A DNA stretch of 45,304 bases, from the NCBI GenBank assembly GCA_002432715.1, contig DJGJ01000029.1:1-45304 (forward strand), in the 5' to 3' direction. Below the pieces are notes generated by a model. The model saw only the letters and a list, made by a program, of their open reading frames with translations, was not told the DNA's origin and searched no databases. Below, piece after piece: positions 32,996 through 41,350 of the stretch (position 1 is the stretch's first letter; the number at the start of each line of letters is the position of its first letter). A program made the translations under genes and the position numbers. Origin of the DNA: Sphaerochaeta sp. UBA5849 (GTDB lineage Bacteria; Spirochaetota; Spirochaetia; Sphaerochaetales; Sphaerochaetaceae).

Positions 32996-34096
32996 TTACG
33001 CTTCATCCTTGTTAAGCAATCGTACACGATCTGCTGTGAAGTCGATGGAAACATCCTCTCCTTCCTTGAAGACCTTCTTTGCATGGGGATCGTCGATCTG
33101 GACAAGAACCTCTCCAAAACTGGTGCTGACAAACGCTTCCAGGCTGTGCCCGAGGTAGACATTCATCCGTACCTTGCCTTCAATCTTGCCCTGCCCGCTC
33201 TCGACAATGCGCAGCGATTCCGGCCTGGCCATCAACACAGCCTCAGAACCCACCTCAACATTGTCGGCAGACCGTTCTACCAGAACATCCTTTCCTCCAA
33301 GCTCGCACACCCAGGTCGTCTTCTCATGCTTCTTGACCTGTACCGGAAAGAAGGCTGCCTTTCCTACAAAGCCTGCAACGAAGCGGGAGTTAGGATCCTC
33401 GTAGACCTCACTGGGCGATCCGATTTGACGGATATACCCGTCCTTCATGACCACGACACGGTCTGAAAGGCTCATGGCTTCAACCCGGTCGTGGGTGACG
33501 TACACAGCGGTGATGCCCAACTCCTTCTGAATTTTCCGGATTTCAACGCGCATCTGCTCACGCAACAGTGCATCAAGATTGGACAAAGGCTCATCAAGCA
33601 GGAGAACCGATGGGGTGACGATGAGGCTGCGGGCCAGGGCGACACGCTGCTGCTGTCCTCCTGAAAGCTTGGAAGGAGCACGGTCTCCATAGGTGGCAAG
33701 GCCAACCAGAGCCAGTGTTTCGTTCACCCGCTTGGTAATCTCCTCATGAGGGACTTTTCTCAGCCTGAGGCCGTAGGCGACGTTGTCGAAGACCGTCATG
33801 TGAGGGAACAGGCCATAGCTTTGGAACATGGTGGCGGTGTCACGCTTGTTCGGAGGCAGCATGGTCACTTCCTCATTGCCGATATAAATCTTACCCTCGG
33901 TGGGAAGCTCAAAGCCTGCAATCATGCGCAAGGTGGTGGTCTTGCCGCAACCAGAGGGACCAAGAAGGGTTACCAACTCGCCGGGCTCGATGACAAAGTG
34001 AGAATCATTGACTGCAATTACGTCAGCCTTTCCTTTTACATCCTTGAATTTCTTGGTTACATGCTCAAGGGTTACCGATACACTTTTCTTTTCCAT
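32996..34096 (-). CDS. ABC transporter ATP-binding protein (FbpC/PotA type)
   Basis: A 366-residue ABC ATPase with a C-terminal TOBE-like domain. Walker A GPSGCGKTT is near 44-52, Q-loop at TMFQSYGLFPH, signature LSGGQQQR, and Walker B LLLDEPLSNLDA. The C-terminal 120 residues (VLMARPESLRI) match the regulatory domain of iron(III), spermidine and 2-aminoethylphosphonate importers. Last gene of the minus-strand order binding protein, permease, ATPase; 11 nt separate it from the permease gene. Confidence 0.92.
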   Translation of the reverse strand: MEKKSVSVTLEHVTKKFKDVKGKADVIAVNDSHFVIEPGELVTLLGPSGCGKTTTLRMIAGFELPTEGKIYIGNEEVTMLPPNKRDTATMFQSYGLFPHMTVFDNVAYGLRLRKVPHEEITKRVNETLALVGLATYGDRAPSKLSGGQQQRVALARSLIVTPSVLLLDEPLSNLDALLREQMRVEIRKIQKELGITAVYVTHDRVEAMSLSDRVVVMKDGYIRQIGSPSEVYEDPNSRFVAGFVGKAAFFPVQVKKHEKTTWVCELGGKDVLVERSADNVEVGSEAVLMARPESLRIVESGQGKIEGKVRMNVYLGHSLEAFVSTSFGEVLVQIDDPHAKKVFKEGEDVSIDFTADRVRLLNKDEA

Positions 34097-34107
34097 GAAT
34101 CACCACC

Positions 34108-36345
34108 TTAGCGGGTTGAGATAGTTTTCTGGGTGAGCTTGTCATCACGGACCACGACCTGCATCAGGGCCCAAACAGAGAGGACGATGAAGATCAGGAT
34201 GGTTGACAAGACGCTGGCAAGACCGAATCTGAGGTTTTCAGAGAAGTTGAAAATCAAGACGGTCAGGTGATTCCAGCGGGCCGATATCAAGAAAATGATG
34301 GCGCTGACTGCAGTCATGGAGCGTACGAAGGTGTACGACATACTGCTCAGGAAGGCTGGTCGGATCAACGGGAGAACAATCGTGCGGAAGACGGTGGGAA
34401 CATCGGCTCCCAGGTCTGCGGCCGACTCCTCGATGGCCGGGTCGATCTGATGAAGGGCTGTGATGCCGTTCTCAAGGCCGACAGGCAATTCCCGGATGAT
34501 GTAGTTGATGACGATGATTGCTCCGGTACCCACCAAAAGCAGCGGCTGCTTGTTGAAAGCCAACACATAACTGATGCCGATCAAGGTGCCCGGGATGGCG
34601 TATGGAGTCATGATCAGCATCTCCAAGAACCGTTTTCCCGGGAACTTCTTTCGGACTATCAGCATGGCGCTGAGCATGGCAAGCAAGCCTGCAATCGGGG
34701 TGGCGATGGCCGCCAGGGTGACGGTATCGCGGATGGATGTCCACCCTCGAGAGAGGGCTTCCCCCCAGTTTGCCAGGGTGAAGGAGTAATCGATGCCCCA
34801 GTTTACGACAAAGCATCCTGCAACGATGGTTAGATAGAGGGCTCCAATGAAGCCAATGAACACCCATGAGCCGATCTGGAGAGCCATGCGTACCGGTTTG
34901 TTGGTCAGCTCGGTGAGGTTGGTGGATGGCTTGCCGGTAACCGTTACGTAACTCTTCTTCGACACCCAGTTGCGCTGGATGAGGAAGGCCGTAAGGGTGG
35001 GCATCAACAGGATGAATGAAAGGGCCGATCCTGCTCCGAGGTTGCTGCGCCCTGTTACCAACATATAGGCTTCAGTCGAGAGCACCCGGTAGTCGCCGCT
35101 GAGCAGCAAGGGGTTGGCAAAGTCGGCCAGGGAGTTGGTGAACACCAGCAGCCAGGCAGAGAGAATGCCGGGGGATGAAAGGGGCAGGGTGATCGACTTG
35201 AAGGTCTGCCATCTGGTGGCGCTGAGGTCCAGCGAGGCATCCTCGACGGTGGAGTCGATCTGCCTGAGCACTCCGCTGATCGTCATGAATGCGATGGGGA
35301 ACATGCCGATGACTTGTACAAGAGTCAGCCCGCCCAATCCATAGATGGAGGTGTTCAGATGGAGCAGCTGCTTGCTGATCAAGCCATTGTTTCCAAAGAG
35401 CAGAATGATGGAGAGCGACAGGGAGAAGGGAGGAGAGATGACCGGCATGGTGGCCAAGGTGGTCATCAGTTTCTTCTGCCTGAAGCTTGTTCGTTCGATG
35501 AGGAAGGCGAACATGTATCCCACCAAGGTAGAGATGGTAGCGGTGAGGATGCCCAGTCTGAGAGAACCCCATAGGGCAACCAAATAGGTGGGAGAGAGGC
35601 TTTCCTTCCAGGTTTGCAGGCTGAAGACGCCGTCCTTCATGAATGAGAGACGTAGTGCCTCGATCAGGGGATATGCAATGAAAACTAGTACGATGGCAAA
35701 AAGACCGAAGACCATGAAGCCTGTCATCGGGTCTCGGGTGAAGGTGAGAACCAGCAGGATTCCCAAGAAAACAACAGCTGCCGCAATGAAGAGGGTCTTA
35801 AGCAGGTTGTTGAACCCGGTGGCTGTGCTGGTGGGGACCAGGATCATGACTGCTCCGGAGACTTGGTAGCCGGTTTCATCGATGACCGGGACAAAGTAGA
35901 CCTGGCTGTCGGTCACCTCAAAGCTGTTGGCATCCGGATCGATGCTGTAATCTGCTTTGTAGGTGGAGCCAAGGCGCATGGGCTCGAGATAATACACACT
36001 CTCCAGGGCTTTCTGGAATTCAGCATTGGGTTTGTTGGCATCAAATAGTGCACGGGTTGTTTGTGAACCGGTAAGAGGGACAAAATCGAAGGTGAGTTCA
36101 TCAAAGGTCAGATAGAGGGCACGAGAGCCGGGGATGATGTCCTTGACTGTGGGAATCCACGCCTCATACGCCTCATTGGTGCTCTCTTCGGGTACTGTTT
36201 GGGCGAACAGTTCGATTTCATTGAAGTTCCGCTGCTCTTCATAGCTCCTGAAGTTGGAAGAGAGCGTACTGTACATCCAGAAATCTGCCAGCAGGAATAT
36301 CAGTGCCGCAGCACAGAACTGAAGGATGCGTTTTTTTGTAAACAT
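34108..36345 (-). CDS. ABC transporter permease, fused double-module type
   Basis: A 745-residue inner-membrane protein with two MetI-type permease modules in one chain, as in FbpB/AfuB importers. An N-terminal anchor (about 8-28) and an extracytoplasmic segment of about 130 residues precede the modules. EAA-type loops face the ATPase: DASLDLSATRWQTFKSITLP and EESAADLGADVPTVFRTIVLP. The extra N-terminal outside domain is larger than in most relatives. A hairpin separates it from the binding-protein gene. Substrate not determinable. Confidence 0.9.
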   Translation of the reverse strand: MFTKKRILQFCAAALIFLLADFWMYSTLSSNFRSYEEQRNFNEIELFAQTVPEESTNEAYEAWIPTVKDIIPGSRALYLTFDELTFDFVPLTGSQTTRALFDANKPNAEFQKALESVYYLEPMRLGSTYKADYSIDPDANSFEVTDSQVYFVPVIDETGYQVSGAVMILVPTSTATGFNNLLKTLFIAAAVVFLGILLVLTFTRDPMTGFMVFGLFAIVLVFIAYPLIEALRLSFMKDGVFSLQTWKESLSPTYLVALWGSLRLGILTATISTLVGYMFAFLIERTSFRQKKLMTTLATMPVISPPFSLSLSIILLFGNNGLISKQLLHLNTSIYGLGGLTLVQVIGMFPIAFMTISGVLRQIDSTVEDASLDLSATRWQTFKSITLPLSSPGILSAWLLVFTNSLADFANPLLLSGDYRVLSTEAYMLVTGRSNLGAGSALSFILLMPTLTAFLIQRNWVSKKSYVTVTGKPSTNLTELTNKPVRMALQIGSWVFIGFIGALYLTIVAGCFVVNWGIDYSFTLANWGEALSRGWTSIRDTVTLAAIATPIAGLLAMLSAMLIVRKKFPGKRFLEMLIMTPYAIPGTLIGISYVLAFNKQPLLLVGTGAIIVINYIIRELPVGLENGITALHQIDPAIEESAADLGADVPTVFRTIVLPLIRPAFLSSMSYTFVRSMTAVSAIIFLISARWNHLTVLIFNFSENLRFGLASVLSTILIFIVLSVWALMQVVVRDDKLTQKTISTR

Positions 36346-36368
36346 CGAATCATTCCGTTGGGACTACA

Positions 36369-36395
36369 CACCCTGCAAGGGTTGCTTGCAGGGTG
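36369..36395 (-). promoter_or_regulatory. Intercistronic hairpin between binding-protein and permease genes
   Basis: A perfect 11-bp stem CACCCTGCAAG/CTTGCAGGGTG with a 5-nt loop, in the 79-bp gap. No U tract follows in the direction of transcription. It could stabilise the upstream mRNA end or attenuate, raising binding-protein level over permease. Confidence 0.55.
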
Positions 36396-36424
36396 GTAGG
36401 AAAAGCCAAATTACCTGAAGGTAA

Positions 36425-37513
36425 TTATCTCTTGTTGCCGATTTCGTTGGTCCAGCGGTCAAGCAACCTGGTCTTGTTTACATTGTCTCCGTCCCAAGCC
36501 ATATCCTGATTGACGGTTTTAATCTCGGTGATGGAGAGGGCATCAGGATGCTTTACTGCACCTTCTGCCACCAGTACCACATACCACTCGGTGAATGTTG
36601 CTTGTGCAACGGGGCTGGAGAGGATCCAGTCATACAGCCTCTTGGCATTGACAGTATCCTTGCCGCCCTTTACCAGGGACATGGAAGCCAGCTCATAACC
36701 GGTTCCTTCGCTGGGAGCGGTGATGACAACAGGAGATCCGGCAGCCTTGAGCTTGACCTGGTCGTGTGCATAGCCGATGGCGATGGGGATCTCTCCGGTT
36801 GCTACGCTCTTGCCGGGTGCAGAGCCGCTCTTGGTATACTGGTCGATGTTCTTGTCCAGCTCTTTCATGTACTCGATCATCTTGTCCTCGGTGCCGAAGA
36901 TATCAAGGATTGTGGTCAACACGTTGTAAGCGGTACCGGAGGAGTTGGGGTTTGCCATGCGGATGTAACCCTTGTACTGGGGCTTGAGCAGGTCTGCCCA
37001 GCTCTTGGGAGCCTCAAAACCAAGTTCCTTGGCACGGTCGATGTTGGTTACGAAGGTGAGGGGACCAACATACAGTCCGATGAAGTAGTTCTCTGGATCG
37101 CGGAACTGAGCAGGAGTCTTGCTGGTATAGCGGCTTACGTACGGAGTGGTCAAACCCTTGCTCTTTGCAGTGATGTGGTCCAGGCCTACACCGCCGACCC
37201 AGATGGATGCCTGGGGATTGGCAGATTCAGCTTCCAAACGGGCGACAGCTTCACCACCGCTTAAGCGGACAAAGTTCACCTTTATGCCGGTCTCAGCCTC
37301 GAAGAGCTGAAAAAGCTTTGCAGCAAGGGGTTCCTCAAGGGTTGTATATGCGTTGACGCTGCCGGTGCCGGCGGCAGCCGGGGCAGCTGCCGGGACAGCT
37401 GTAGGAGCAGGAGCAGGAGCAGGAGCCGCAGGAGCAGCTTCCTGGCCGCCCTGTGCAAACAGAGCAGGTACGAGCATGACAAGTACGAGCAGAATTGCAA
37501 GTGTTTTTTTCAT
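36425..37513 (-). CDS. ABC transporter substrate-binding protein (AfuA/FbpA type)
   Basis: A 362-residue periplasmic binding protein. A Sec signal peptide (MKKTLAILLVLVMLVPALFA) precedes QGGQ and has no lipobox Cys. An Ala/Pro repeat tether (about 24-48) leads to the binding domain, which begins VNAYTTLEEPLAAKLFQLFE and includes IWVGGVGLDHI and YIRMANPNSSGTAYN. This type binds iron(III), phosphonates or, in AfuA, hexose phosphates. ATG 37513 has GGAGG upstream. Uronate-pathway genes nearby make an anionic sugar ligand possible, but this is inference. Confidence 0.88.
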   Translation of the reverse strand: MKKTLAILLVLVMLVPALFAQGGQEAAPAAPAPAPAPTAVPAAAPAAAGTGSVNAYTTLEEPLAAKLFQLFEAETGIKVNFVRLSGGEAVARLEAESANPQASIWVGGVGLDHITAKSKGLTTPYVSRYTSKTPAQFRDPENYFIGLYVGPLTFVTNIDRAKELGFEAPKSWADLLKPQYKGYIRMANPNSSGTAYNVLTTILDIFGTEDKMIEYMKELDKNIDQYTKSGSAPGKSVATGEIPIAIGYAHDQVKLKAAGSPVVITAPSEGTGYELASMSLVKGGKDTVNAKRLYDWILSSPVAQATFTEWYVVLVAEGAVKHPDALSITEIKTVNQDMAWDGDNVNKTRLLDRWTNEIGNKR

Positions 37514-37577
37514 TCTTTCCTCCAAATTGCATTCCGTCATCCACATGGATGCGGTCAAAAACAAAACGTGATAGATA

Positions 37578-37606
37578 ATGCTAAGCCGTCGCAACAGAGC
37601 CGTCAA
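37578..37606 (-). promoter_or_regulatory. Putative promoter of the ABC importer operon
   Basis: Minus strand: -35 TTGACG (37606-37601), 17-bp spacer, -10 TAGCAT (37583-37578), about 60 nt before ATG 37513. Confidence 0.4.
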
Positions 37607-37642
37607 GCTAAATGCAACCAAGGGCCAAAACGGTTCACATTA

Positions 37643-38494
37643 TCACAAAATCAGTCTATGATAGTCGACTCGGCTGGTGGTTCTGAACCCAAGTGTCTGG
37701 TAAAGGGCAAGCGCAGGAGGATTTTCAGAGTCCACTTCAAGTTGTATAGCTTCTGCCTCATTGAAGAGATAATCGAAGGCAAGACTGAGCATCCGCCTTC
37801 CCATGCCTTTGTTCCTGTAGGCATGGATGATTCCTACTCCGTGAAGTTCCCACACTCCATCTTCCATGGCTGCGTTCAGCACCCCGAGGGCTTTGTCCTC
37901 AAACCGATACAGGAACGTTTTTCGGTCTGCTTGGGAGAGCAGGTACTCCAAGGTATGGGAGCTTTCCTCCCTATCTTCTTCAAAGGAATCGCTTATTACT
38001 GCAATGGTGTCCTCTTTGTTTTGTGCTTCAACCAACTCAAGGGTGCCAATATGCTCCTTATTCATCCAATGCTGTTTTTCAAGGACCATCACATATTCGC
38101 TGCGGTCGAGCTCGGGATATCGTTTCTGCAGATACGAGAGGCCGCTTTGGCTGTTTTGTTCCCGTTGGAAGAGCGCTTGGTAGAATGGGTATGCTGTATA
38201 TACACAGATGGCATGCTCCATCAGGAGGGTGAAATGCCCTTGTCTGCGATGCTCGGGGTGGGTGAAGCCATTGAACTCCACTTCCTTGCGGCCGGGAAAG
38301 AACGCACAGAGGAAGCTGATGAGTGTGTTGTCTTCATACCCGAGGAAAAAACAATCCAGGTCATTGTATACATTCATTGCAGAGGAGAGGAATACACGAT
38401 TTCCCAAACCTTCGGGAAGGTAGGAGACGTCCTGCAACGTTTCAATCTCTGTGACTTGCTCGTCTGTAAGCGTATGGCTTTGTATAATTTTCAT
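37643..38494 (-). CDS. Tandem-domain GNAT acetyltransferase
   Basis: A 283-residue protein with two GNAT-fold halves. The C-terminal half has the acetyl-CoA loop pattern GVGIIHAYRNKGMGRRML and the late ALALYQTLGF. The N-terminal half has a weaker version, NGFTHPEHRRQGHFTLLM. It probably acetylates an amine on a small molecule or protein; acceptor unknown. Its ATG has no clear Shine-Dalgarno. A -10-like TACAGT (38501-38506) stands 6 nt upstream, without a good -35, so it may be another leaderless gene. Confidence 0.85.
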   Translation of the reverse strand: MKIIQSHTLTDEQVTEIETLQDVSYLPEGLGNRVFLSSAMNVYNDLDCFFLGYEDNTLISFLCAFFPGRKEVEFNGFTHPEHRRQGHFTLLMEHAICVYTAYPFYQALFQREQNSQSGLSYLQKRYPELDRSEYVMVLEKQHWMNKEHIGTLELVEAQNKEDTIAVISDSFEEDREESSHTLEYLLSQADRKTFLYRFEDKALGVLNAAMEDGVWELHGVGIIHAYRNKGMGRRMLSLAFDYLFNEAEAIQLEVDSENPPALALYQTLGFRTTSRVDYHRLIL

Positions 38495-38513
38495 GTGCTT
38501 ACTGTAAACAAGA

Positions 38514-38547
38514 AAACGCCGGCTCTGCTAGATGAGAACCGGCGTTT
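38514..38547 (-). terminator. Intrinsic terminator after the KDPG aldolase gene
   Basis: Minus strand: 9-bp stem AAACGCCGG/CCGGCGTTT, extended by CTC/GAG pairing, followed by TTTTCTTGTTT-type sequence. It lies 20 nt beyond the aldolase stop. Confidence 0.75.
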
Positions 38548-38566
38548 GACCTACGTTTTTCAGGAA

Positions 38567-39529
38567 TCAGGCCTTGATCAAGTGTACCGCAAAACCGCTG
38601 AACTCCTGCTGGATGTAGCAGACCTTGATCTTGCCCTTTGCATCACGGGTGATGGTCTCTTCATTGACCGTAAACCCATGGCGACCCAGGTAGGCAAGGG
38701 TGCGCTCGATATCGAAGCACTTGAAACCGAGGTGTCCGAGCCTTCCATAGTACATCTTGGGCAGGACCTCGATGGTGGTATTCAGGAATGTGGAACTGTT
38801 GCCGACTTTCTTGACCATGCCGAAGGCCTCGAGGGCTGCAATGGTTTTCTCAGCTTCGGCGGCATTTTCGTTGTTGATGCCAAGGTGGGCGAACTCAAGA
38901 CCCTGCAGGGTGACTACCGCTTCACTGCACAGTGCTGAAATTGCATCCCAGTTTTCTGCTTCGATGAGCTCGGGCTTTACCATCCAGGAGCCGCCGACTG
39001 CCAGCACGTTGGGCTGCTTTGCATAGGAAGCGAGATTTGCCAGGCTGATACCGCCGGTGGGCATGAACATCAGGTTGGGGAAGGGGCCTGCAAGATTCTT
39101 GAGCATCTCGACGCCGCCGCTTACTTCAGCAGGGAAGAACTTGAGGGTGGAGAGGCCGCGTGAGAGGCCTGCCTCGATATCGCTGGGCGTGCAGACACCG
39201 GGAACGATGGGTACATTATTCTCAAGGCACCAATCGACAACGGTTGGGTTGAAACCCGGAGAGACAATGAATTTGGCACCGGCTGCAACAGCTTTCTTTG
39301 CAAAGTCGAGATTGGTAACCGTTCCGGCTCCCACCAGCATCTCAGGAACTGCTGCGGTGATTTGCTTGATGGCCTCTTCGGCGGCTGCAGTGCGGAACGT
39401 GACTTCAGCGCAGGGGAGCCCACCCTTTACCATGGCCTTGGCAAGCCCTACAGCCTTGCCTGCATCATCGATTTTTACTACAGGTACCAGACCGATTTTG
39501 TGAATTTGTTCAAACAGTGCTTCGTGCAT
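38567..39529 (-). CDS. KDPG/KHG aldolase fused to a VOC-like domain
   Basis: A 320-residue protein; ordinary 2-keto-3-deoxy-6-phosphogluconate aldolases are about 210. Residues 1-205 are a complete aldolase: E42 and R46 (CAEVTFRT), GAGTV at 67-71 and the Schiff-base lysine K130 in LKFFPAE. From about 211 (LEFAHLGINN) to 320 there is a glyoxalase/VOC-like domain (GRLGHLGFKCFDIERTLAYL). It cleaves KDPG to pyruvate and glyceraldehyde-3-phosphate. GGAG precedes ATG 39529. It diverges from KDG kinase across a KdgR-like operator. The VOC role is unknown. Confidence 0.88.
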   Translation of the reverse strand: MHEALFEQIHKIGLVPVVKIDDAGKAVGLAKAMVKGGLPCAEVTFRTAAAEEAIKQITAAVPEMLVGAGTVTNLDFAKKAVAAGAKFIVSPGFNPTVVDWCLENNVPIVPGVCTPSDIEAGLSRGLSTLKFFPAEVSGGVEMLKNLAGPFPNLMFMPTGGISLANLASYAKQPNVLAVGGSWMVKPELIEAENWDAISALCSEAVVTLQGLEFAHLGINNENAAEAEKTIAALEAFGMVKKVGNSSTFLNTTIEVLPKMYYGRLGHLGFKCFDIERTLAYLGRHGFTVNEETITRDAKGKIKVCYIQQEFSGFAVHLIKA

Positions 39530-39553
39530 GGTTTCACTCCTTTATTTCAATTA

Positions 39554-39568
39554 TGAAACGTTGTTTCA
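39554..39568. promoter_or_regulatory. KdgR-like operator palindrome
   Basis: TGAAACGTTGTTTCA (TGAAAC-N3-GTTTCA) is an inverted repeat resembling the KdgR (IclR-family) sites of pectin-degrading bacteria. It lies between the divergent aldolase and KDG kinase genes, 9 bp upstream of the kinase -35. No regulator gene is in the window. Confidence 0.6.
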
Positions 39569-39576
39569 AAATAATA

Positions 39577-39605
39577 TTGACAGACCCAAGCATACCCTCT
39601 ATGAT
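39577..39605 (+). promoter_or_regulatory. Promoter of KDG kinase
   Basis: -35 TTGACA (39577-39582), 17-bp spacer, -10 TATGAT (39600-39605), about 55 nt before ATG 39660. Confidence 0.75.
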
Positions 39606-39659
39606 TCCAAATAGCAAGAGGCTGTCAGTATTCCTGTCAAAAAAATCTAGGAGGCTTGT

Positions 39660-40697
39660 ATGGGTAAGAAATATGTAACGTTTGGTGAGATTATGTTGCG
39701 GCTCAAGAGTCCTGGACATGAGCGCTTCTTCCAATCTCCTCTCTTGGAAGCGACGTTTGGAGGCGGCGAGGCAAACGTTGCGGTTTCCCTCTCCCTGCTG
39801 GGCAAGGACGCAAAGTTCGTAACTGCTCTTCCTGCCAATGCAATCGGCGAAGCCGCCGTCCGCGAGGTGAGAAAGTATGGAGTCGACACCTCTTCGATCA
39901 AGATGACCAAAGGCGGCCGCGTCGGTATCTACTTCTTGGAGACCGGTGCAAACCAGAGGCCGAGCAGCGTAGTGTACGACCGCGCGGAGTCTTCTATTGC
40001 TTTGAGCAAGCCCTCCGATTTTGATTTTGCCTCAATTATGGCAGACGCGCACTGGTTGCATGTGACCGGCATCACCCCGGCTATCAGCCAGGATGCAGCC
40101 GACAGCTGCCTTGTTGCGATGCAGCAGGCAAAGAAGGCCGGGGCAACAGTCTCCATTGACCTGAACTATCGCAAGAAGCTTTGGAATTACGGCAAGAAGG
40201 CCCCCGAGGTAATGCGCGAACTGGTCAAGTTTGCCGATGTAATCGTGGCCAACGAGGAAGACATCCAGAAGTGCCTGGCCATCGAGGCCAAGGTGGATGT
40301 GACCACCGGCAAGCTCGATATCGAGGAATACAAGGCTCTGACGGCAGAAGTCAAGGCCCAGTTCCCCAACATCAGCGTGGTTGCCGTCACCCTGAGAGAG
40401 AGCAAGAGCGCGGATCACAACGGTTGGAGTGCAGCACTCAGCGGAAAGAGTGGGTTCTATCTCTCCAAGCGCTATGAGATCACCGATATCATCGACCGTG
40501 TCGGTGGTGGTGACTCCTTCTCCGCCGGCCTGATCTATGCACTCAGCGAGTATGGCGACGACGAGCAGTATGCCATCAACTTCGCAGTTGCAGCTTCCGC
40601 TTTGAAGCACTCCATCGACGGTGATTTCAACCTGTCCACCAAGGCAGAGGTGGAAGCCCTGCTCAAAGGGGATGGAAGCGGACGCGTGCAGCGCTAA
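39660..40697 (+). CDS. kdgK: 2-keto-3-deoxygluconate kinase (PfkB family)
   Basis: A 345-residue PfkB-type sugar kinase, assigned to KDG by context and sequence style. The N-terminus (VTFGEIMLRLKSPG) and substrate-site region GGGEANVAVSLSLLG are typical of KDG kinases. The catalytic RVGGGDSFSAG motif lies near residue 280. It phosphorylates 2-keto-3-deoxygluconate to KDPG, the substrate of the divergent aldolase. AGGAGG lies upstream of the ATG. It ends at a terminator. Another hexose or ribose specificity is possible but less likely. Confidence 0.9.
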   Translation: MGKKYVTFGEIMLRLKSPGHERFFQSPLLEATFGGGEANVAVSLSLLGKDAKFVTALPANAIGEAAVREVRKYGVDTSSIKMTKGGRVGIYFLETGANQRPSSVVYDRAESSIALSKPSDFDFASIMADAHWLHVTGITPAISQDAADSCLVAMQQAKKAGATVSIDLNYRKKLWNYGKKAPEVMRELVKFADVIVANEEDIQKCLAIEAKVDVTTGKLDIEEYKALTAEVKAQFPNISVVAVTLRESKSADHNGWSAALSGKSGFYLSKRYEITDIIDRVGGGDSFSAGLIYALSEYGDDEQYAINFAVAASALKHSIDGDFNLSTKAEVEALLKGDGSGRVQR

Positions 40698-40716
40698 GCA
40701 TCATGTGTTTGTATTG

Positions 40717-40750
40717 GGGAGTGTTGTTATGACACTCCCTGTTTTGTTTG
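40717..40750 (+). terminator. Intrinsic terminator after kdgK
   Basis: Stem GGGAGTGT/ACACTCCC with a 7-nt loop, followed by TGTTTTGTTTG. The remaining gap to 40885 shows nothing clear. Confidence 0.8.
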
Positions 40751-40885
40751 TGAGCTAAGGCCGGAATTAGTGCTGAACGGTTCATTGTGATATGAGATTA
40801 CCAAGTTTTGAATTGATGGGTATTGAAAGTTGCAGCATCCTTTATCATGCTGATCGTAAGAGTTTTATGAATCGGGAGAAGTACC

Positions 40886-41218
40886 ATGAATACTGTAGTA
40901 TTTGCTGAACATGCAACCAGTGAGTCGGTGGGTGAGGGTGTTTCCAGGAAAATCCTGGCGTACAATGAAACCATGATGCAAGTCGAGGTTATGTTCGAGA
41001 AGGGCGGTATTGGTTCAGTCCATACCCATCCCCATACTCAAGTGACCTATGTGTTGGAAGGTTCCTTTGAATTTACCGTTGCTGGGAAACCCGTTGTTGT
41101 TAACAAGGGGGATGCTCTTTTATTTGCACCCAATATACCTCATGGTACTGTCTGTCTTCAGAAAGGAGCCGTTCTGGATGTGTTCACCCCCTGTCGAGAA
41201 GACTTTCTCAGGACTTGA
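40886..41218 (+). CDS. kdgF: KdgF-type cupin (unsaturated uronate ring-opening)
   Basis: A 110-residue single-domain cupin closely resembling KdgF, which converts 4,5-unsaturated uronates from pectin or alginate breakdown to linear ketonised sugars. Metal ligands are visible as H46, H48, Q52 (HTHPHTQ) and H86 (NIPHG); the C-terminal FTPCREDFL is also family-typical. GGGAGAAG precedes the ATG. It lies downstream of kdgK but beyond its terminator, so it likely has its own promoter, which I could not identify. Confidence 0.88.
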   Translation: MNTVVFAEHATSESVGEGVSRKILAYNETMMQVEVMFEKGGIGSVHTHPHTQVTYVLEGSFEFTVAGKPVVVNKGDALLFAPNIPHGTVCLQKGAVLDVFTPCREDFLRT

Positions 41219-41281
41219 TTTCACAAAACGTTTCAGTGGAGTTGATGGCTACTGTCTTTACCCAACCTTTACCTGACATTC

Positions 41282-41310
41282 TTGATGCCTGTATCCAGTA
41301 TCGGTATTGT
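41282..41310 (+). promoter_or_regulatory. Putative promoter of the DUF2202 gene
   Basis: -35 TTGATG (41282-41287), 17-bp spacer, -10 TATTGT (41305-41310), about 40 nt before ATG 41351. Confidence 0.4.
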
Positions 41311-41350
41311 TGACTCAGATTATGATTACAACAATCTAAAGGAGTTACAT

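Noticed and set aside
37370..37440. Short GGAGCAGGAGCAGGAGC tandem repeat
   Set aside because: It is coding sequence for the Ala/Pro tether of the binding protein, in frame with signal peptide and mature domain, so not an independent repeat element.
37568..38938. Long plus-strand open frame of 456 codons antisense to the GNAT and aldolase genes
   Set aside because: It crosses two well-supported genes and an intrinsic terminator, shows no domain motifs, and has cysteine- and leucine-rich shadow composition.
39554..39568. Possible third parS site (TGAAAC/GTTTCA half-sites)
   Set aside because: Half-site order is inverted relative to parS (TGTTTCACGTGAAACA) and the CACGTG centre is missing; a KdgR-type operator fits the neighbouring genes better.
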